DNA from: Cephalotus follicularis
Lineage: Eukaryota; Streptophyta; Magnoliopsida; Oxalidales; Cephalotaceae
Reading direction: 5' to 3'
DNA length: 64,000 nucleotides
Assembly (NCBI GenBank): GCA_001972305.1
Contig: BDDD01000724.1
Coordinates: forward strand, 310,001 to 374,000
In this document: positions 10,504 through 21,620 of the stretch, piece after piece
How the letters are laid out: each line of letters starts with the position of its first letter
Numbering within the stretch: the first letter of the stretch is position 1
Position numbers and translations under genes: made by a program
The notes under the pieces: generated by a model
What the model was told of the DNA's origin: nothing
Databases searched by the model: none
The model's input: only the letters and a program-made list of their open reading frames with translations

Positions 10504-13014
10504 ATATATCGAAAGATATGGAGGGGACGGATTTCAAAGGGATATGGTTTTAGGATATATACTGCCGACTGCAGTGCATAACCCTAGAAGGAGGTAGGAA
10601 GAATTCCATTATCTCTTCCAATGTCCGCGCTTCCCACAATAGAAGCATGGTTTCTCCTTTTAAAATCTGTTTAATCCTCTTATGAATGGCATCCATTACC
10701 ACAAACAGTGGTTCCTTTTCTTTCTTCCTTATGGGCCCCTTGCCCTTGGAACTAGATCCTCGTGATCTACCCCTCTCAGAGGTTATTCCAGAAGAAGGAA
10801 TAGGTATCACCAATTGATTTTATCATTCAAAGGAAAAATGGATTTTGTAGATTAAGAAAACATTGGTATTGTTTACCATTTGAGTACGTAGAATATGTCA
10901 TCTAGCAACCTGTGTATGGAAACATGAGAGAAATATTAGCAGATCATTCCAATTATGTTATTACCATAACTCTTGGTCTTTAGTAATTATGGCTCTTTCC
11001 TACTATTCTAATCGTATCCCACACCTCCATATGGAATTCGGGAAGCACCCGCCTCCTAGTGGGGATCGGAATCTATCCCACCTATTATGGTCCCGACTGT
11101 GGCCGTGCAAACCATAATACCGAATAGTTAGGCATAAAGCATCTTATTTGCATTCGGGCCTTGCCCTTGAAATGTAAGATCCGATACAAGTTCGGCCTCA
11201 CGGACCATACAATCCACAACTGTGGGTTGTGCCAATAGTATGGACTCGGTATAAGTCAAACCCACAATCCTCAGAGAAATGAACCCGTTTTGTCACCCAC
11301 AAGTGTGCTTGTCAGAGTTTGAAAACATGGTAATTTCCTTCCAGTACTACCCTTGTACTGAAGCTGAATGATAATGGTCATGCGGGGGACCTCTGATGTG
11401 GAAGTAGTAGCGCTAACCCCAATATGTCCCCACCCTTCAACGAAAATTATGCAAGGCCAACGACAGGGCAGCCGTATGCCCTACCGCTTATAGACTTATT
11501 ATTTTAGTTTGGAGGAATTTTAGGTCTCATACACTTTTTATATTTTACCAAAATCCGTTATTAGATAATTACAATTTTATTTTCCAATCCATTTGGAACG
11601 GTTTAACATCCTTTGACGTGTTTGAAACAATTGAAAATAATTCATCAATCTCACGAATCTTAAAGAAAAATAAGGCCTGACTTGGGACTATAACTATTAC
11701 GTGATCACATGAGCCGAACGTGACCACTCGGTTCCCTAGGAGATATTATTTAACTAATTTATTACATAATTCAACCATGCATACCTGGCCTTCGGATGGT
11801 CTTGTATTCTTCTTGATCCTCTCTTCAATCTTCATTGCATCCTCATTTAAAAATTACATCCTCTTGTACATTAAAAAATAAGAATACAATTTTGAGGAAG
11901 AAGAGATTTTTACTCTTAAGAAAAATGAATAAGAAAAATAAATGGCGCGCATGCAGCCTTATTACAGACCAGATGAATTCCATGGTAATAAAGATATTAA
12001 ATAACATCCGTAAAAGAAACCAAAAAACTAGGTATAGTCCCAAGTCTACCAGCATGCATAAGAAATTCAAAAACTATACACATTATATTTAATGAATAAA
12101 CACGTGACAATTTTAATATTTAATGATTTGCCATTAATATATCAGCATAAATAAAATGCAGCTCCCACCAAATTAATTAAAATCTAGTGACCTTAAATAT
12201 AGCCCCTTACTATATTTAATTTTATGATCTCATCACGTGGGAAATTTGAGTGAGAAATAATGCAATAAAAATATTAGACGCAACTAATATTAATATTTTT
12301 TTTTAATATTTGCATTACATGAGAACTAAGTGCATAAGTGAATCGAATCTTTATCCGAACACCCTGGTACGTACCTATCCACACCACAGAGTATTCCTGC
12401 CAGTAACTGTGTGAAGAATGCACATAAACTGTTGACAAAAGCTTTCCGAAAGCTCGCCGGAAGGTTGCAGGAAACTTACCGATAACTAGTATTAATTGTG
12501 CTGAAAATGTCAGTAAGTGTACAAAAAACTGCCAAAATCTTATCAATCCCTGCCAGAAACTGTCTAGAATAATCCTACACTCAGACTGTCATTAACCAGT
12601 CCAATTTTCTACTTTTAATAACTGCCAGATAATCTGCAAGCAGCGCAAAAAATCTATACATAAATTTACGTACGTAACCAGTTTTCGAATTAAAATTCAG
12701 GACACTTTTAAACGCTCGTTTAATGACTTTTTGAAGGTCCGTTTGAGATCCTAAATCATACATAAGGATGTTAGAATGCCCCGTGCATCATCAACACCTA
12801 AAGTATTAAGTTTCGGTTCATCAAACTATCCATTAAATTAGTCAGTTACACAAGTTCAATCAATTGGCAAAACAATAAGAATTATGCATTCCAATTGTCA
12901 TATTTTTGCCAATGTCACTCTTAGAGTAGGGGTGCTAATTTTCAGCCAAACCAAAGACACATCAAAGGAAATCCACTAAACACTAAAATGAGCTCCAATT
13001 GAGCCTAATTAGAA
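10504..13014 (-). other. Copia-1 5' internal region without recognisable gag
   Basis: This is the rest of the Copia-1 interior between Gypsy-1 and the PBS, where leader and gag are expected. I see no gag core and no zinc knuckle. The best minus frame, 10550-10813, encodes a basic peptide (RGRSRGSSSKGKGPIRKKEK) of unknown type. 11083-11119 and 11205-11243 hold inverted repeats. 12370-12640 holds scattered CCAGTAACTG-like words. 12770-13014 looks like an untranslated leader. It may include an unidentified insertion or a replaced gag. Confidence 0.4.
11083..11119. repeat. 9-bp inverted repeat
   Basis: TATTATGGT (11083-11091) and ACCATAATA (11111-11119) are perfect reverse complements around a 19-base loop. 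A second nested fold lies at 11205-11243: CCATAC..GTATGG around a CCACA/TGTGG hairpin. Confidence 0.6.
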
Positions 13015-13026
13015 GCTTTGATACCA
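13015..13026 (-). other. Copia-1 primer binding site
   Basis: The minus strand reads TGGTATCAAAGC two bases after the 5' LTR end. This is the tRNA-iMet complement with one change from TGGTATCAGAGC. Confidence 0.85.
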
Positions 13027-13028
13027 CT

Positions 13029-15499
13029 TGTTGGAAAGGCTAAAAAATGCGAAAGAGAACATTAATGGATGTTAGGGTCAAGGTTTGTATAACAAAACTT
13101 TTTAGACCATTTTAAATGCTCAATCAATGGCATACCCTAAAAAAAACCATTATTGTCCAAATAGGCCATAGGGTATCAATTGAACCTACTAAACCAGCCA
13201 AGCAATGAGGAAATTTGCGTTAGAGCAAAGGGCTACTCAAACCCTAATTGGTCACTCCAAAATGCATTAGGGTAACACACTAAAAACCCTTACACACGGA
13301 GCTCCAATCCGAACCCTCTCCTAGCCAAATCCTAAGGGTTTGTTAGGACACTAAATCTGCACAAGTGGGGCCCAGACATCAAACCTCCCAGCCCTCAAAC
13401 CCGAGCCAAATCACATGCACACAACTACATAAAAACTATACTACAAGGAGGATGAATTAGGTACCTACCTAATTCTTTGCCCATCTTCACTTTGAGTGCT
13501 CCTTGTAACTTGTTTCCAAAGCTTACATCTCCACAAAAGATCATCCCCAAGAGGCGGCTAGCATCTTTTATGAAGCAAGAAGGCATGAGGATGAAGGCTA
13601 GTGTTTAACCTAAAACTATTTCTCAAAATAGATAAAGATTGAATGAGATGTTCGATCAATCTCCACCTAAGATGAGTTTGGGAGTGTGAAAGGAAGTTAT
13701 TTTGTCTTCTTCTCTTCATGAACTTCAAGCACTCTTGATTTTCATCCATGGAGGGAGATGGTTGGAGGAGAGGAGAAGAAGAGAGAGCTACGGGTGTTTT
13801 TAGGAAAAAGTGACAGAGAAAAATTTTAAGGTGTGTTAAATAAGCCAAGACTTAAAAAATCCCTTTTGGACTTTTCAAAGGCTTGTTAAACAAGCTTATG
13901 ACTTATTATTTATCTCTTGTTAACTCCATTTGGCCGGCCATTAAGTCCCCAATTCGACCCATACACATGCAAAGCAAGCTTGGGCCAAAATGGTGATGGA
14001 CTAGCAAATGGGCTTAAGTAAAATCACCATAGATTTCACTAACCATGAAGCCCACATTTTAAGCAACTTTGGGCTAGCCAATTTAAGGGCAATGAAGCCC
14101 AAAATTTTGGCCACTAGGGGAATTAAATCCCAAGCCCTAAATGCTTCAAAGGCCTTAAGCTCTCCCTACAAGTAAATGCCCTATGCATTTACATATTGAG
14201 ACAAACAACTCGTTGCACGTAATATTTCATTATGGTGATGCTTGAACTCATTTCCAAGGAAATGATTGTTCAACAAATGAAATAGTCACTAGCAAAGTAG
14301 CATCTCCCTTAGATGCTATCCTTTCACTAAATGACATGTCACTCGACATATCAACCTATTCCAAAATCAGGCGGGACCTGAAAGCCAGGTTGGTTCCCAG
14401 TACAAACGATTTATTTCCCAAAAATCTCAGAGTTCTGGTACGACCATTCTGATAGTCCAAGACTATCCTATGGGCCCGGTGTGACCTCCAATGACCCCCG
14501 AATCCGTGTATACAACGTCTATAATTTGTTAGCCAGTTAAACCTATACTTTATCACTGTCATCGGCATATGTGTCGCATATCCCTCATCATCTCGGCTCT
14601 GACCGCGACTAGGGTTTGTATCAATATCACCCTTAGGTAAAACGCGTAACTATAATTCTATGAACCCATTGAGACTATCGAGAGACATCCCAGGAAACCT
14701 CGTTTCTATCTCCCAAGTACTCGACTGAGATTTCCAAGTCTTCAATGGTCATAGATGTTATAGAGCCTATAACCCTCAACACAGCTGTGATGATCCTATC
14801 TTGCGTACTCGCCCATACATCTCAATGCAGCTCCCACAAGGCCTAGAGACAACCAGTTTTCCAGCACGTGGCTAGTGCTGGGGAAGGCGAAAATCAAAGC
14901 TAAGCGATTACTACACAATGCATGCTAGCCGCTCAGATATAAGGATACAACTGAAGTCTTAAAGTACCCACTAGTCTCCTTTAACTAAACACTACCGCGA
15001 CAAATAGGAGTCCTATTGACAGAGGTGTGGACTCTCCAAATAGGTAACCTATGGTGGGTCAGTTCAGTGATGCTCTCTAGCATGCACCCCACATCAACTT
15101 TAGGGTAAACCCAAATGGCAATGAGATGATCCATCCCCCACACACAAGAAGGCAAGCATAATACGGCAAGTCTTTGTGGTTCATCAATTGCCCTAAGAGA
15201 GTGAACCTATGACTTGGAACTTTTGTTACAAGGGAGTAAGGATCTCATTCTCATAACCTCCTAGGCATGAGATCCAACCCTTTACGGACAGGGCACTATA
15301 TGTGTATTCAGTTGACATGGTGATCAACTGATCCGTAGTGACGGTTTGGGATATTACGTATATTCTTTGCCATTTTTTACTGTTGTATGCACATTAAAAC
15401 ATAGTTGGAACTAAGAATGTTTAAGAATGGAGTGTAACGTATGTATAGAACATATCAATGCAGTCACCTCTTGGCTTGCAGGGACACCCCTATCTAACA
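13029..15499 (-). repeat. Copia-1 5' LTR (2471 bp)
   Basis: Partner of 1666-4083. On the plus strand it runs from TGTTGGAAAGG to CCTATCTAACA and is followed by the gtttt duplication. The half near 14340-15499 also resembles the Copia-B LTR (60100-61220), showing that the two are related families. ORFs in it are not conserved between the copies. Confidence 0.92.
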
Positions 15500-17626
15500 G
15501 TTTTCCACCACGAACCTCACTAAGTCTTCTCGGTCCTTCAGTTTATTATCAATCGAAGACTTGTCAAAAATGGCTGAGGGATAGCATTTGCTCAGGCTTG
15601 GGACGGTCGCAGAAGTTTTGTTCAACCACTCAATCCGATCCACAGTAAGGCTATCATTGCGAAGAAGGACGATAGTGGCATTCTAAAGGGAAGAACCTTT
15701 CTTTTCGGCAAAGAACTCCTCTAAGGACAGACCAATGAGGCTTCTTACCATTTCTTGAGACTCAACAATCTCGTCGGTCGAGAAAATGGTAGAAGAACTG
15801 GATGGATCTTCCAAGGCAGATTTAGGAGATAAATTGAGTAGCTCATCAAGGCCGTCGAAGGGATCGTATTCGGGAGAATTGACCTCCTCAGTCATTTCTT
15901 CCTTTGCAACCACGATTTTCTAAAAAGGAAATGGGAAATTTAGTCAAAGGAAAATAAATTCAGTGAAGGGTGTTTATATGAGAAACTTACTGCCTTTTTC
16001 TTTTTTCGGATGAGTGTTGATCCTTCCTTATCCTCTAGAATCTCGATGGGGTTGGATGGATCGCTGGGCAGTGACGGTCGTGAGGGGAGGATACCTTTGG
16101 CACAAGACCGAGTGCTACGGCTGACAGGAGTTGGTTTCTTGACTGAGTATGTCTTCTTTTGAAAACTAAGGTTGGTACTGAAGGCTTAAATGAAATAGCC
16201 TCGCTCTCTCCGCTAACTAATATGTCCCAAGAATAGTTTGTAAAAAACTTAATTTGTTGGAATTAACTTGAGATAGTAATTGAAAACAAAATGCGGTACC
16301 CATCGGCCGTTTCCTTTCTCGATTGTTGCCTGCACGATGTCATCAAAAGAAGAGAGTCTAGTTAGAAAAACATATAGGTCTATGGTGCACTAGTGGTGCA
16401 TGTAATCTGCACACCAAGGTTGAAAGGAAGAAGAGCATTGAGGATCTAAAGTAGGCTCGTCTAGTTGGAAGCCGGCCACAAGATTTTGGTAATTTTCAAT
16501 CACAGTTGCAGGACATAAGTCTTCTGTAAAAACAACACGACCGATCAAAGTGTCATCCAATGAGGAATAGTTAGGAAAAGGGATTCCTTGAATGAAGCCA
16601 GACATTCAAACATAGTGATGGGGGGGCATAGACTTCTACGCACTTTTTAGAATTGAGATTGTGGTAGCCAATGAAATAGTTTAGGTCACGAGCAGGATGA
16701 TAACTAGCCCAAATAGGCTCATGCTTGTTACGAACGGTTTAGAGATTGCTGGCCTAAATAATCTGGGAAAACCATGGAGGACCATAAGCTCAAAGAGCAA
16801 AATGGAAGAAGGAATTATTAAATCTGGAGATGGATAGGTGGTGGAAGTACGAGAGACATTCTTGGAACGACCGATTACTCATAGACCTATTTTTAAAGAA
16901 CAAGCCATAATTGTTTTGAGCAGTTCCAAGAGAAATATCGATAGGAGCAAGTTCAGGGAAATAGTGGTAAAGCCACAGTTGCAGGATCAAAAAAAGACCT
17001 CTAGCTCGTTGGAAAGGATCAACAGTGGCATCTTTGCAGCCGCGGTAAAGATAAGACAAGGTAAATGGGGCCAGAGCGAGCTTACTGCCGCCTCATGAGT
17101 TCTCTTGAAACTTGCAAAGCTGTAATGGAAAGAAGAAACTTGGAAAGCATAATTAATAGGAAAGAACAGTGTTCCTGGTCGGTTACAGGTGTTTTGGGCT
17201 TGAAGCATTTTCTCATATAGGAGTTATAAGGCATTTGGCTGTTCCAGTGGGATCAAAATCAAAATCCTTGTCATATGGGGGAAAACCAACCGAAACTTCT
17301 TCTCCTAGGATGAGGAGAGAGCTAAGAGATGTAATATCCAATAAGGTAACAGTCATAAGACCTCAAGGAAAATGAAAGAAATTATGAGATGGAGACCAAA
17401 AACACTATGCGGCCGTTAGAATGGATCGGTCGATAGTCATCTCAATGAAATTGAGGATGTCTAGTTCATCCCATAAAGGTGAAAACATGGGAGAAAGCCT
17501 CTCTACCTAAGCAACTTAGTTAGGATTGGAACGTGGCCAAGTCCTAAGAGGGTTGTGTGTCCAACGGTTCCAGTTTAGGATGTTTTTCACTAATGGAGGA
17601 GTTTCAGAAGGCGACTAGAGAAAATA
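15500..17626 (-). pseudogene. plant mobile domain (PMD) pseudogene
   Basis: Read from about 17620 down, the pieces follow PMD order: NILNWNRW, then WDELDILNFIEMT, FWSPSHNFFHFP, GLMTVTLLDITSLSSLLILG, GEEVSVGFPPYDKDFDFDP, SYLYRGCK, ARGLFLILQLWLYHYFPEL, then GFIQGIPFPNYSSLDD (16390-16605) and an acidic tail PEYDPFDGLDELLNL (15683-15913). The PMD (aminotransferase-like plant mobile domain) occurs in transposons and in host proteins of the MAIN/MAIL type. At least five in-frame stops and several frameshifts show decay. The C-terminal coiled coil is displaced to 1360-1665 by Copia-1. Whether this was a host gene or a transposon gene cannot be told. The N-terminus is cut at ~17626 by Copia-A. Confidence 0.75.
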
Positions 17627-17671
17627 TGGTTAGGAACAGTTCATGGACATGAACATCAACCAAGGCCTTCC

Positions 17672-20600
17672 TGTCACACCCATCCCAAACAAGACGGATG
17701 TGACCATCACGTGGCAAATCCCCTTTCGGAAACCTCCACGTGATATGTCAAAACCTGTTTGAAAACTTCTTTCAACCATATAGTTGAAAATCATAAAGTT
17801 GGACTTTTCCAAAACCTTGAAAATTTTTCAAACTCTTAAATTTTTACAAAAATCGGGCATGTAGTATTCGTTTATCGGACTGTGCCCCCTGAAAAGAAAA
17901 ACACAGTTTATAAATGGGCTCATCCCTCAGCAAACCACACTCCCAAATGAGGAATCAACAGTTTATAAATGGGCTTAGCCCTTATCAAACCACAATTTAA
18001 AGCAGTAAACAAGCATGGGTTGGACTCCGCCTCAATCATAATATCAAACATAAATTTATAAATAGGGCTCAATCCTTCAAAGAAAAATCATGAAAGAAAT
18101 CATTTATATAAAAAAATAAGTTAATGCGTAATTTAAATGTTGATGTAGTAATGCTAAGCATGTGTTGAAACCATGGTAAGCACGCTCTGCCCTCGTGGTC
18201 CTTCATCTACTACAACAAACTTAGCAACTGCTTCTCCACTGGAAAAGATAACTTGGAGGGGATTAGTCCAAATGACTAAGTGAGTTGAAACAAAACATCT
18301 CCTGATACATTCATCAAGAATTGGATGTGCTGAATAAATGAGCATAATATAATCAAGCATATAAACAACAAAATGAAATAATGTATATCCATCGAAAGAA
18401 AGTCATATCTCAATAAATGACTCTATAGAAGAAATCTCAAATCTCAATGGTGGAAATAAAGAAGCAACAGTATCAACAAGGCTATAAGATATAAAAAAAC
18501 GGGGAAAATTAAATATAAATCCATGGAAATCAAACTTAATGCCAAAGAGAAGAGCTCCACAATAACAACAAGATCCATAGTGGGACCAAGATCCGCAACG
18601 GACATCAAGATCCAACAAGGAATATCGAGATTCATAAATACAACCGAAATCCACAAATTTAAACGAGATACACAAGTGTAAACGAAATCTGAGAAAGGAA
18701 TCTCGATACTCAACAAATGGCTCCACAATATAAACGTAAGTCGGGAATGAAAACAAGATCCACAAAAGAGATCAATATTCACAATCGTGAACAGGATCCA
18801 CAAAGATAGCACGATCCACAAGGATATCAAGATCATCTCGATATTCAACAAATAAATTCCTCAGATATGGACATAGACATTAACAAAGCTTCATAAAAGA
18901 AACTTGTAAGTCAACACTGAATTTTCCGCCGAACAATCTCAAAGCTCAAGACTCCACGAGTACAATAGAATCACAATAAAATCAGAGCATATAATATCAA
19001 GAATCACAGATATGATCAACAATCATTAATGAAGAAATGTGCCCAATAAAATCATAATATCAAGGGATGTTGGTACCACTATAATATCACAGTCATCATA
19101 TCATGACCTCATCATGTCATCATCTCGTCTAATATCATCACATATCATGTGATCATCATATCTCATGCCATCATCACATATCATAATATCATCATATAGC
19201 AATTGCAACAATAAATACATACCAAGGCCATAGACTACAGGACTGTACATATCCGTCATACACCGGTACAGAGTGCCTATGCCTTCTTATCCTCGGAGGG
19301 GCCGGCATGATCAGTGAGCGGACTAATCCCTCGTCAGGGAAATCACACATCAAAACATCGACCAACGAGTTGGGAGTCGAACTCAAGCTCATCCCTCATC
19401 AAAAATCACATATCAAAGGTAGCCAACACAGTCAGATGGATGAGGGATGGAACCTTTGCTGCACTCACATTTAGCATACCGTCATAGACCAACGGTCATG
19501 CTGCAGATCCAGGTTTGGAACCCGGGAGCAATCCCACTTAACACCCTATCATAGACAATGAGTCGTGTTAAGGACATTTGATGGTCAAACGTCCCCTCAC
19601 CATCGACCGATAATACATATCACAAACCCCATGGTACCCAGCATCAGAGCACAAAACACAATACCACAATAATGCATCAAGAAATAAGCATGTAAGCCTA
19701 CGTGCGGAGTGGAAGGTGACATCATCACCAGAGTCAAAGTACGATATCGCAAGTCACAATGATACATGAAATAAAAAGGTGACATCGTCATCCAGAGCCA
19801 GAGCACTCAAATGCTCGGCAACCATATCGCCATCATAAGACATAATCAACATAGCCACATGTGGGATTTCAAATCCTGATCAAAAATCTCATAACAGGAA
19901 CACAGAGGGCACATACCAAACAAGAAGCTCAAGAAAATGTAATATAAGAAGGGAATCTCCCGCTCACAAGCACATAGGTCTTATAACAACAATATCTAAC
20001 AATGAATAAGGATTGCTCAATGATAGCAACAACGAAGCTCAAATATGACGATACAGAGATAGAATGAATATAGCAGTAGTAATAGAAGCAAATATATCTT
20101 CGCAATAGCCAAACAGATATAACAACCGCAACAGAAACAATATATGTCCACATGAGCCAATGGAGACATAACAGCATGGAGACGAAATGAATATTCGACA
20201 ATTAAACATCTCAGATCACTATGAAAGTTCAATCGAGAATATCCAATAAAGGATTCTGAATAAACAATCATGGAATAAATTTCAAATCGGACAATTAACA
20301 AGTCATATCACATAATGGAATCAAACAATGAAGGCTATCCACAATTTATAGGAATCGACAAACATGATATCAACAAGTACAAAGGAGTCCAAGAAACAAT
20401 TATGGAGTCATCAAATGACACATAGGAATCAATTTCAAAATAGGCTATCAATAAAACATATCACATAAAAAAATAACAATAAAAATACATATCCAACATC
20501 CAAGAATTTCAAGAACAATAGAATAAGGAAGGAGACATTCAACTCAAAATTTCCGTACCAATTACTACCACAACTAACCCCTCAAAGCTTTGAATCTGTT

Positions 20601-21388
20601 ATCAGGTTCTCGTCGTCGTTTAGAAACTCTACCATCCTTCACACTACATAAACAAAATATATCCATTACACCCTACTCGTAGGAAACATAACACTGTCGT
20701 AATCGGAACTCCAGCCAGATTCCGGCCAACCCACTGGAGTTCCGGCGACATCCAATACGATTCCCCAAAACTTCAGATCAACACATTACTGTCGGAGAAC
20801 TGCCGTGACTTGGGGCAGAATGCGCTGTCACAGCCGGCAGTGAGTTCGACTCACTGAGTTGACTCCCCGGTTTTTCAACAATTCCAACCACTTCACAAAA
20901 ACACCGCAAAACATCCGTCCCAACACGACCCTGACCGAGACTCGGTCATAATCGACCGATGTCGCCTCACCGGAGGTCCGACCAAGTCGCCATTGCTCCG
21001 ATCACGCCACCACTGGCCTGCACAACCTTCGGTATATGCGTTGGTGACCGAGACTCACCGTGACTTGGCGCCAAATGTGGTGTCACAGGCGGCAGCGAGT
21101 CAAACTCACTGGGTTGACTCACAAGCACAAGGATGCACGATTCACGCCAGAAAATGCCTCAACTGTCATCTCAATGGGCAGAACTGACCTTCTAGATGAA
21201 GACCGGCTCCACCCACGATTACAACTGCAGCGGACGACGAGCGGCAGGGACGAAGAAGAAAGAACAAGAAGGAAGGAAACAATGAAGGGCTTACCATCGG
21301 TAGCGTAGTCTCCGACTGGCGAGCTCACACTTCCGAGTCCGATGGCTTGCGCCTCTGCCTTCTCCGGCTAGAAGCGCATCCCCGGCGC

Positions 21389-21431
<43 letters not shown>

Positions 21432-21620
21432 TTCATCATTCTCGGGTGCTAAGCACGCCCGGCTCCCATGTCTATTTTATTTCTTTCTTTGGTGCGTCTA
21501 GCACCTTTTAGACGCGCTCGACTTTTTTTTTTCCATAAAATCGGCTATAATATACAACGACAATCAAACATGATTTTACGAAATGCACTTTTCTATTCCA
21601 ATTGGAACACGGGTGTTACA
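17672..21620 (-). repeat. LARD 3' LTR (3949 bp)
   Basis: TGTCACACCCAT to GGTGTTACA on the plus strand. It matches 24191-30320 minus the nested solo LTR. It contains an AT-rich body with many ATC/ATCATATCA words (19070-19200), and a GC-rich module at 20790-21430 with GACTCACTGAGTTGACTC. That module ends in a CT microsatellite and is also seen in the Copia-B LTR. Long hydrophobic frames (18403-18851) are side products of this composition. Confidence 0.92.
21391..21429. repeat. (CT)n microsatellite in LARD 3' LTR
   Basis: About 18 CT units. The same spot in the other LTR (about 30109-30121) has only about six, so the tract changed length after insertion. Confidence 0.95.

Larger units (their letters stand above)
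1666..15499 (-). mobile_element. Copia-1, degraded Ty1/copia element with nested gypsy
   Basis: Two LTRs (1666-4083 and 13029-15499) flank an internal region with a PBS at 13015-13026 and a purine tract complement at 4084-4095, both on the minus strand. The 5-bp target duplication gtttt lies at 1661-1665 and 15500-15504. LTR ends are TGTTAG..CTAACA-like on the element strand. The pol order seen (IN then RT then RNase H toward the left LTR) is that of Ty1/copia. The insertion split the PMD pseudogene and was later split by Gypsy-1 at 5636-10498. No recognisable gag is left. Confidence 0.9.

Noticed and set aside
11835-12092. Lys/Asn-rich plus-strand frame of 85 residues
   Set aside because: It lies antisense to Copia-1, consists of A-rich low-complexity sequence, and has no motif.
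18403-18851. Hydrophobic minus-strand frames of 120 and 135 residues (and their twins near 24799-25337), possible membrane proteins
   Set aside because: They overlap in two frames inside LARD LTRs, do not keep their boundaries between the two LTRs, and follow from the CAAGATCC/ATCAAGATC-rich composition of the plus strand.
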